Part shown: piece after piece, positions 55,701 through 64,000 of the stretch
Position numbering within the stretch: the stretch's first letter is position 1
Layout: every line of letters begins with the position of its first letter
Assembly: GCA_907165135.1 (NCBI GenBank)
Contig: OU015569.1
Coordinates: 2,976,001-3,040,000, forward strand
Source: Oikopleura dioica
Lineage: Eukaryota > Chordata > Appendicularia > Copelata > Oikopleuridae
Length of the DNA stretch: 64,000 nucleotides
Reading direction: 5' to 3'
Translations under genes and position numbers: made by a program
Notes under the pieces: model-generated
Told to the model about the DNA's origin: nothing
What the model saw: the letters and a program-made list of their open reading frames with translations, nothing else
The model's database searches: none

Positions 55701-58700
55701 TCGCGAATTTCCGGCTTGAGCTTGATCTCTGATTCCGGAATGATGATGACCAGACCCTTCGAGTCGTTTTTCTTCTTCCAGTTTTTATAGCAAAAGTAAC
55801 CCAGCCCAAGAGCGATAATAACGACGACTCCGACAGTGGTGATGATGCCGGCGAATGCACCCTTGGACAGATTCGTATTTCCAACGCACTTTGAGTTGTC
55901 GAGACCACATTTAGGGTTCCCACTCGGAGGCACTCCACCATTCCATAAAGACATAATTTCTTGAATAGAAATATCGCCAACTTCGGAGATCGTTTGCAAG
56001 CTCAATGCCCATTCGTCGTTTATTGACCGGAATACGTTGAAGTCCATCTGCTCGTCAGAATTTTTGTTCATAACGATTTTCTTGTCCGTCTGTTTGTAAC
56101 TAATCTCTACCCCGTCAAAAAAGCGAACCAAATCGTAAGGATCCGCGTCTCCACCGAGCTCGGACAGGGCCTGCGCGAAACCGTAGAAAGCGTCCGCGTA
56201 GCTCTCAGCAATCATGTTGATTTCTTCGTTTTGATCGTTATTTGGAGCACAGGATTCACTGATACTCGTTCGGAACGTTGTCGTTGCATCTTTTAGTGAA
56301 ATGACCTTTTCGAAAGTTTTTCATTGGAATACTAAATCGAAGCTCGAAGAAATACCAAAGAAAAGTAAGAGTAAGAGATCGCAGTTAGCGATAGTTTTCT
56401 TTTCTTATCGATTTGAAGCCGCTAGAATCTAATAATTATTCTTCGTCTCTGGAAGAATCTTTAGACGTAGAGCATGTGTCGTTTGTAAATGTTTAAGTAA
56501 AACTCTTTCTTGACAGCTTCGCGTACGCCGGTCGTCAACAAGGGCTCCTCGTTCAAGAGGAAACTTTTGTCGATGTAGGAAACATATGGATCCCAGTAAA
56601 AGATGGCCCAATCATCGGGGAACTCACGCGCGAACTCTTTAATCGCCACAAAATCCGTCATCGCCGAGGTGAACACTTCCGGCTCTACGCACCAGAGCTG
56701 TGCTCGGCTCTTATCGTGCAGCTTTCGAAGGAAATCTTCGCTTTCCTCAACCAGCACGTCTTTTATTAGTTTCATTTTTGTGTGCTTAGGTAATCTTTTT
56801 ATATCTAGTAATTAGGTGAAACTCTTTCCTAAAGTCGGTTCCTCGATGTAAAACGTCATGTTTGTCCTGTCTGTAATATCCCTAATTGCATTCAACAGCA
56901 TGTTGCAGTCCGAGGCGAACTGGAAGTCGTAAGGCATTCCGTGCTTGTCAACAGGGATAGTCACGCTTCCGACAGTATCACCAAGCGTTATCAACGCACT
57001 CTTCCACTCATGGCACTTTTGTTTACTTTGTTAAGAATTTAGAGCTCACAAATGTGCGCTTTATCGATTCCATTTTTACGTAGCTGTGAAAAGTAGGGCT
57101 TCGACTAAAATATGCCATGTTTATTATTCCGCCGCCCGTTAATCGCTTATTATTTTCGCCACGTTCTTATTGTCCTGTAATTGGACTTTCAAAGGTCCCC
57201 CTCATAATCGCCGCAAAAAACGATATTTACAGTCAAATAAGCTTCGAAGCGACAAAAGCCAATTAGCGTCTTTAATTAACAGGAAGGGTGGCAAGTGCCT
57301 GGAAGTGAAAAAATGTGCTGGTGTATATTTCAACGTGTTGATGGCGTATCCGCTGCCTTGCCCGTGTTTTTGCCCGCGTAAATCACGGTCATATTGTTCC
57401 AGCGCGGCGTTCCGGCGTTTTCCAGTAGACGGTTGTTGTAGTTGAACAGTTCTGCGAGGAAGTTCGTCACGATCCCTGTTCAAAAGATGCTCAAAAGTCA
57501 CGAGAAACGAACTCGAGAAAAATACAAATAAGCTGGTTTGGTGACAGTCGGAGAAATTAATGCCAGTAGCCCCCAATCCACTTGACTTTTACGACCTTTT
57601 CCTGAGGTGAGACCAGTTCGCACAGTATACGTACTGTCTGTAGAGTTGTCTTTGTTCTGGTAGGACTTGTTTCGCACGAAAGGGGCAAAGACGGGGACAC
57701 GCCAGGACTAAAAACGTCAGAATCTGCTGCAAACAGTACACAGAATACACACAAAGAGGTCAAATAAGCACACATTTATGCTGCTTCAAACTTGCCCTAG
57801 TGCGTCTTAGAATCTGATTTTCACGAATTTTCGACGAAAAAGACGATATTTCGACTGTTTAGCAAAAATGAATATTTACCTTAAAAATCGGCGCTGCTGG
57901 ATTATAGGCATTGTCGCATGTAAGTCCCACGTAAGCATCGTAACAAGGCGTCGAGTCGTTGTACCGATCGTTGACCATCGAATTAAGAGCAATCGAGGAC
58001 TTTCACGGGCGAATCAGACTGTAAAGCAGTGCAAATAGTTCTGCTGCAGCGTTTTTTCAGCGTGAATGTTCACCCGTTCCTGGCACTCGTCAAACATGAA
58101 ATCATAGTTAAACTTGAAGCCAAAATCTTCTTCAATTGTTTTGACCACACGATCTTTGAGGAGGGTTTAAAAATGACGATTGCAGTATTTTCGTACTGCT
58201 TATATTCTTGAAAGGTAAATAGCTTGGAAAAAATGTTTCCAAACTTGAAATTCAAACCCTAACCCAGAGCCGGTCTGAGAAAGCGCTCCTGATGGTAGTA
58301 GCAGCCTGTTGCATCGTCAGAAATGGCAAAGACGGCCAAGTTGTAATCAGTAGATGGCGTTCGCCCCTGGCAGACCTCGTCTATCTCGTTGTCAATCGTA
58401 AGACTGGCAACGGGTCAAAAGGATCAAAACTGCGCAAAGTGCATTAAAATCGTTATTGCGCCGCATTTGCGTCACTTTCATGTAAATAGGGACGACATTT
58501 TGTTCCTTCCATCATCAGATTTATTTTCATCAGATGAAAAAGGGTTATTATACCCAGCCACCAGCTTTTTTCATGAAAGAAACATTTATCGGACTGTATT
58601 TTGCATTATTGGGATGAAATTTCTTTTGAAAAAGAAGGCTAGTTATATAACTCGAAAAATATCTTTGGCAGTCATTTTCAGGCAAAAACTGCGCTCATAA

Positions 58701-58841
58701 AATTCGCGAAATTGATTGTTGCTTGTTGACCTTGTGCCTGACATTGCCGTCGTCATGGCTGCAGATAGCATCAGTGTCGATTTTGCGGCTCTCTCTTGCG
58801 CTTGTTTCTGCGAGTAAGAAGATGCACAAGATGCTGAGCAT
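52768..58841 (-). CDS. Receptor guanylyl cyclase (natriuretic-peptide-receptor type)
   Basis: The start is [20 protein letters not shown] at 58841, a signal peptide. The ectodomain is an ANF-receptor fold in many small exons ([103 protein letters not shown]). One membrane helix ([20 protein letters not shown]) follows. The kinase-homology domain ([44 protein letters not shown]) has HGN for HRD, as in this family, so it is not an active kinase. After a coiled linker ([20 protein letters not shown]) comes the cyclase domain ([47 protein letters not shown]). A Ser/Asn-rich tail ends GYYLGLRFK. It makes cGMP at the plasma membrane on binding an outside ligand. Confidence 0.9.
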
Positions 58842-59287
58842 GCGCCGCAGACTCTTCCTTTGGGCAGGTTTCGCACTGGCCCGGGGCGCGTTAATAAGTC
58901 GACAGCTTCGCTTCTTCGTTTCAAGGTAATCTCTTCGAAGCTTCAGTAAAAAATCTCTTTCGGTTTAAAAACTAGGTGTATTCCATACGAGGCATTTTCT
59001 GTTTCGGGCACACACTTTTTGTTATTTTTGGGCACACTGCTGAAAATGATATTTGCCTTTGAAAATTGCGCTCGACTTTAGTGCTTGGAAATGGAAAGCG
59101 ATCCCAATGGCGCATTTGCAAATTATTAACTTTGGAGTAGGAACTACTCTCACTCGCCGCGGGGCATTCTCGCCACCGCGGGAACAGAATTATAGCATTG
59201 CTAGTAAACTTTAAGCACCTTTAGATAGCCTCCGGCTACTTGAAGTACAATTTCCGGCGATAAAACCGCGCCCGGGGTCGATTTAAA

Positions 59288-60096
59288 ATGCCAAGTCGCC
59301 AGTACATTCAATCGCTGTTCTTCAAACTCGTATCCTGTAGTCGCTATTGAATACTCAACTTTGGATATTGCCCATTGCTTTGTATTGTACCCGATTGGTA
59401 CTTTTGCGAATCTTGATCAACTTGCTATCCTGATTCTATCTGTCGCCTACGGTGCTTCTCCAAATCCACCGCGAAAACAGTTAGTTAGATTCTAATTTGT
59501 CGAGATAAACGAGTTTTCTCGCGTGTGGCTACGAGAGTCCAGCTGTCAGAGAATATGATCGCAAATGGCAAGTTGAAGTGGCTCTCTCGCCGCTGCTCCC
59601 TAAAAATTGTCGATCTCTTTCGACCGAAATACGCCAAGCTCGAAGCTGAGCCCGCAAGAGTTAGCATTGTTGTTTTCCAAAGGTAATCCGTGAAGCCGAT
59701 GTGCTCAGCCGTAGATTTAATGTTTTAAAAAGCGATTTCGAAGCAAGCGAATGCTTCCTTTTTTAGAACGCTAATTTAGCTCTTTTCAGTTAAAAAATTC
59801 AACTAAAATAACTCAATTTTCGCGCTGCGGTAAATTCATTATTTTATCCTTCTTGGACTTGGTTTATTATGATTTACGTTCAATAGTAACGTGCTTGTAT
59901 GGACCTATATTTATCTGTTACAAGGTGTCGCCGAATAAGCAATCCTAGTGGCAACAAAGCCTTTCAAAGTTTCTTTCGAATCGGGCTCTTAGTTCTAAGC
60001 AGCATAAAAACACAGGTTACTTATTATCCTATTTCTTTTAGAAAACGCCAAGACGAATTGAAGGATCTGCTATTGCCAAATGAAGATGTCGTCTAA
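59288..60096 (+). CDS. Possible gene, unknown
   Basis: A frame with good codon content runs 59488-59680 (CRDKRVFSRVATRVQLSENM, then WLSRRCSLKIVDLFRPKYAK) to a donor GTAATC. It can join in phase 2 to an exon at 60041 ending KRQDELKDLLLPNEDVV at 60096. Upstream, a hydrophobic stretch (LDQLAILILS) and ATG at 59288 may belong. No domain was recognised, and the 5' exons are guesswork. Confidence 0.3.
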
Positions 60097-61158
60097 ACAA
60101 TTTCAGAAGACGATCTAAGTAGAGCTGTTCTCTTTCTAAAACTGTAAAAAATCATTATTATTATCAGCCCTGTATATTTGTCAACCTGTTTATACTCACA
60201 TATCAGCCACTGCAAATTCAAAGTAAATGATTTGAAATAAAACATAATTTATGCACATAAATAACGATGTATTTTGATAACAATAAAATATTTGAGATTC
60301 CTAAGTAAGCACTGCTTTGATTAACAAAGTGCCATTTTTGAAAGCAATTTATTCTGTCAACTAAAACTTAAAAAGATAATAATGCAAAGTTTTCGACGAA
60401 CAAATTGATTCAAAAAGGTTCAATTTTATAAAAAAAAAAAGTTTCAAAAATTTAAAAAAATTGCGATTTCACAGAGCATCTGTGACAGAGGGTAAAGATC
60501 TCTCTTTTTTATTAGATAAATTGAAAATCTCGTGATTGTTATCCTACTTCTGTGAGAACAGTGAAGCCTGCAGGAACACTAGTAGTAGCGAGAACACGGG
60601 TTTTGTTGTATCCACGTGTTCTTCGACGTGGAAAAAAAATTCAATGATTTCATTTTTCGTTTTTTTTTTTTCGGTAAATTTTGAAACAAGGAGTCACTTG
60701 AATTTCCAATGCTTATTTTGTTCTATTAATTGGCCGTTTCTAAAACCGATTGAATGTTCCAGCAAAATGGCGGCCCTTGAAATTCGCTTGTTGATATTCA
60801 TTTCATACAAGAGCATTTCCGCCTTTGAATTCGCGCCCGAATCGAAGTGTTTCTGTTTCAGTCCAAATCTACACTTTTTCTGACATCACCAGCGCTATTT
60901 TCGACGGTGTTACTTTTCACGTTTTCGACTGTTGCCAAAACACAGAAGAATAAGAGTTTACAGCGCATTTAATTGCAATTTGGACTGGCCGTCAATTACA
61001 ATACCCAATTAATTGAAAATTGAAAACTAAAAATTGCTAATTCTAGTAAGCCGCGTATTCTACTTCCTTAATAATTTCAATAGAGTTTTTAATCCGCTCT
61101 AAGTAGTAGTTGAATTTATTCCAGGGGCGACCCTCAAACTCGACGGGTCAATTCGGAC
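60097..61158. other. No gene seen
   Basis: AT-rich sequence with long A/T tracts around 60430-60470 and 60655-60675. Open frames here have the composition of noncoding DNA. Confidence 0.5.
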
Positions 61159-61335
61159 ATGAATTTAAATTTTAAACAAGTTCAATCACAAATTCTAAAA
61201 CAACCAAATTTATGGCAACAGCAAACTAATAATGTTTATAATAATCGTCGGGGTAGAGGTCAAAACGTACCAGTTGCACAATTTTCGATTGCAAAAGCGA
61301 GCAATAATATTCGTAACTTCGAGATAACTTACTAA
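61159..61335 (+). CDS. Short Asn/Gln-rich open frame, unknown
   Basis: 58 codons starting MNLNFKQVQSQILKQPNLWQ, with NNRRGRGQNVPVAQFSIAKA near the end. The codons are strikingly AT-rich compared with neighbouring genes, and the RGRG motif suggests nucleic-acid binding. It could be a remnant of a transposable element. Expression is unproven. Confidence 0.25.
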   Translation: MNLNFKQVQSQILKQPNLWQQQTNNVYNNRRGRGQNVPVAQFSIAKASNNIRNFEITY

Positions 61336-61425
61336 ATTTAAAGCTCTTCCCACGGAAAAAGAGATGATAAATTTGAAATTAAATTAGTAGGACCAAAACA
61401 AGCTCTCCCAGCAGTCACATGATCG

Positions 61426-61641
61426 ATGAGGATTCTGACGTTGTTATGTTACTTATGGTTTTCTTTGGCGAATTCGGTGACACTAGAAGGGGGCGCTAGA
61501 ATGGTGCGAGGTGGCGCGGCGGTGCTAGAAAACGAAAGCGATACGCGTGGATACCGCGCGGTGCAAGCCCTCTCCTGCTGCGCTTGTGATTTTCTCAACT
61601 CCAGAACCAAGAGCTCGAAACAGTTTTACAATTTCAGCTAA
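61426..61641 (+). CDS. Possible small secreted protein
   Basis: 71 codons beginning with a plausible signal peptide (MRILTLLCYLWFSLANS). The mature part is GC-rich and odd (LEGGARMVRGGAAVLENESD, ALSCCACDFLNSR). There is no intron or family support. It may be chance. Confidence 0.25.
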   Translation: MRILTLLCYLWFSLANSVTLEGGARMVRGGAAVLENESDTRGYRAVQALSCCACDFLNSRTKSSKQFYNFS

Positions 61642-61755
61642 ACTCTGAATAAGGGTGCTAGTTGAAAAGAAATATACATAAACAGGAATCGCAACAAAAA
61701 GGAATAGCGAAAAAGAAATACAGAGAAAAGAAGTACAGATCGAACGAAATCAACG

Positions 61756-63823
61756 ATGAGATTGCTCCACACTACTATTCTGGCTGCTACAGCCGCTTCT
61801 CAAGGTAATTAAAAAAAAAGAAACAGAAGATAGGAATTGAAATAAATTTTGAATAAAACAAAATTCCCGAAAAAGAAAGTTTATTAGAAAAAAGAAGCAC
61901 AGATTTTTTCTTCAAAAAAAATTTATAGTGTCCTCACTGAAAATTGCTTTCTTGAATGTATGATCTTATAAGAGATATTATCTGGTATCGCCAGAATCAC
62001 TTAGAACGGGCCGAGGCATTAACGTGATGCTGCGGGGAAACTAAGTCAAATATGCTGTCCGCACAGATGTCCCTTTTTTGACATGTGAATTTGCATCCAC
62101 CTTGGATCGCTTTTGGGGCAGAACTTTTTATTAACAAAATCAAGTGTCTTCGCCCTAAAATTTCTTATATCTAAAGAAGCTTTAGATCAGTCAGTAGTAG
62201 GTCAATCTGTCTGTCTAAAATCAAAAACCCCTTAAAATATCTTGAAAAGAAACTTTTATCAAACCATTTAAAATATCTCTTCCACGTAAAAAAGCTCGCT
62301 TAAAAGTGGTATGGGTCTGTAAGAGGCTCGGAATGCGCCGCAGCCAAAACGTTTCGAATCTCAGAAGGCTGTAACGTCATAAACGTTTACAGAAAATTGG
62401 CAAGTCCTTTTACGCAAGGGCGAAATATGCGTTTTTTCTTTGGCCAACGTTTTTTTTGTCTTTTCAAATTAGAAAATCAGCAGCCTTTGCTCCGAGCATC
62501 TGTTTTATTAAAAATAAATTCCTTTTTATTAAAAAACCTCTTTCTGCTCAAGTAAAACGTCATATAGCCCCTGTAGCCTACTGTTAAACGTGCGAAAATT
62601 CATGACAGAGTTTTGCTGTGCTTGAAGTATTTAATTCGCTGCGGGAAGATTTAGAAAGTATTTTCGTGCATGAAAATTATGTTTTTGCGTACGTAATTGA
62701 GTGAGACCGGAAGTTAGGATCGTGTTGCCCGTTAAACATGAAATATAGGGAGTTCCCAAGACGCAAAATAGTAAGCTAGGCATTTAGCAAACACCCGTGA
62801 CAGCCCTAAAACGTGCGCTGGCGATGGCACATGGATCGCGCGCGCGGCAGGGTTAAATTTGAAATCATTAAAAACGCCCCTTCTCATCCAGAAATCCGAT
62901 TTTTAACTCATGCGAGAGGGATTATCAGGGAGAATCGAGCCTCAATTAATTTCAATTTCTCTGAAAAATGTCCTGTTTTCCGACAAAATCGCTGAAATTT
63001 CTTTCAGAATCCATATCTTGGCAAGAACAGTTGATCAATCGATTGAGCCAACACACGATTTCAAACAGCTGGAGTCTGCATTCTAGCTCTCTCGAAGAAG
63101 ACGACTCATGCGCCGATCGCTGCATCCTGAACCCATCCAATCGTCTCTCGTGTGGCCGTTCGCGAAGCCGAGACCAGTGCGACTCGCTCAACTGTTGCTG
63201 GGACGCAGATTCCGAAATGTGCTACAAGCAGGTAAGACGCGATTAAACCTGCACTAAGGCCACTTTAAAATTTCTATTCAGGTATTCGATCACTGCCCGA
63301 AGGATACATGCGAGCGCATTGATCCTCAAGATCGACAAATGTGCTCAGAAATTCTCGGCCCAGATCTGAATCAGGAAGAATGCGCAGAACTCGGATGCTG
63401 CTATGATAGGAATGGATAGAAAACGATCTTAGCTTCGATTTTCCGTCACCACTTAAAAATCTATCGTTAGGGTTAGGGTTAGGGTTAGATCCAGGGTTAG
63501 GGCTAGAAATTCTAATTGTGGAAATTTGTTTTATTCATAAAATTTTTCTTGAAAAAAAATTTTGGCATTTTAGAGTAATTTGAGAGTGTGATTTTCTAAC
63601 CTGCTCAAAAAGTTACGTCGACTTTTGCTACTCATCGGTTCCAAAGGAGACCGCAATGGCACCTGCAACACTGGAATGCGAGAGCGTCGAATCTTCTCAG
63701 AAGGAGTCTTGTGGATATGGCCTGTCCCGTGACGCCTGTCTCGAGCGAACGGGTTGTTGCTGGCACGTGGATGAAAACGCATCCACTTATTGCTACAAGC
63801 TAAGGATTTATAATCATAACTAA
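61756..63823 (+). CDS. Secreted trefoil (P-type) domain protein
   Basis: Exons 61756-61804, 63008-63231, 63282-63409 and 63613-63823 join in phase to 203 residues. The signal peptide is MRLLHTTILAATAAS. Three trefoil units follow with their Cys-Cys pairs: NRLSCGRSRSRDQCDSLNCC with MCYKQ, MCSEILGPDLNQEECAELGC with CYDSYVDFCYSS, and LSRDACLERTGCCWHVDENA with YCYKL. Trefoil proteins protect mucus layers or bind glycans outside the cell. Intron 1 is 1203 nt, unusually long. Intron 3 (63410-63612) has a GA donor and contains a TTAGGG run; skipping it is required to rebuild the CY end of trefoil 2. A larger trefoil/TSP1 gene opens the window. Confidence 0.85.
63466..63507 (+). repeat. Interstitial telomere-like (TTAGGG)n repeat
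   Basis: Three perfect GTTAGG-type units (GTTAGGGTTAGGGTTAGGGT) plus two imperfect ones lie inside intron 3 of the trefoil gene. Confidence 0.75.
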
Positions 63824-64000
63824 ACTTTGCTCATCAATAATTTGGTCACTTATTGAGACACAGTGAATTGTGTAAAGAAAATAAGAAGATTGAATCCAAA
63901 ATAGTCTGCTATCGTTGGCGCGGCAAACAACTTCACTTCTTTGGCTGGATCGTCTCAAATCGACATTACGGTTGATGACATGGAACTCATGGTTTGACAG

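Overview
The window reads as nuclear DNA of a larvacean (appendicularian) tunicate, most likely Oikopleura or a close relative. Genes are packed tightly, most introns are about 37-60 nt, several introns can only be spliced with GC-AG or GA-AG ends, and the genes are of chordate/metazoan type (SoxD, Hand, natriuretic-receptor-like guanylyl cyclase, DEG/ENaC channel, caspase, tropomodulin, alkaline phosphatase, SLC43, ABHD14). The species call is inference. Gene models were built by hand from reading frame, splice phase and family conservation; exon coordinates are given where all phases agreed.

Layout. 0-7.2 kb: a small charged protein, a 3.3 kb intronless secreted trefoil/thrombospondin-type-1 protein, and a tropomodulin-like gene whose third intron carries three nested inverted-repeat elements. 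7.4-13.3 kb, minus strand: a class A GPCR and a CUB-domain membrane protein whose 5' exons are unclear. 13.7-18.7 kb, plus strand: a small two-helix membrane protein, a mitochondrial SCP2-domain protein, a glutamine-rich nuclear protein, and a secreted M15 peptidoglycan peptidase preceded by two defensin-like cysteine modules. 18.9-22 kb, minus strand: a heat-shock-factor-type transcription factor whose N-terminus is six tandemly duplicated exons. 22-27.8 kb: no convincing gene, but foldback elements and palindromic repeats. 27.8-32.8 kb: SoxD in 11 exons. 32.9-35.9 kb: an unknown nuclear-type protein, an ABHD14-like hydrolase without its catalytic histidine, and a small coiled-coil protein.

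36.1-42.8 kb holds five minus-strand genes head to tail with 220-260 bp gaps: SLC43 transporter, coiled-coil protein, small secreted cysteine protein, alkaline phosphatase, and a membrane-hairpin protein. Then come Hand (minus), a J-domain gene (plus), a DEG/ENaC channel (plus), a caspase (minus), a two-pass membrane protein of unknown family (minus), Jupiter/HN1-like (minus), a small unknown gene (minus) and a 6 kb receptor guanylyl cyclase (minus, to 58.8 kb). The last 5 kb are sparse and end in a secreted trefoil protein with a TTAGGG run in its third intron.

Most genes look functionally independent. Two themes recur: secreted or surface proteins suited to mucus, house or epithelial work (trefoil, TSP1, CUB, peptidoglycan peptidase), and developmental regulators (SoxD, Hand, HSF-like). 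The best candidates for something undescribed are the defensin-module/M15 peptidase fusion and the exon-duplicated HSF protein.
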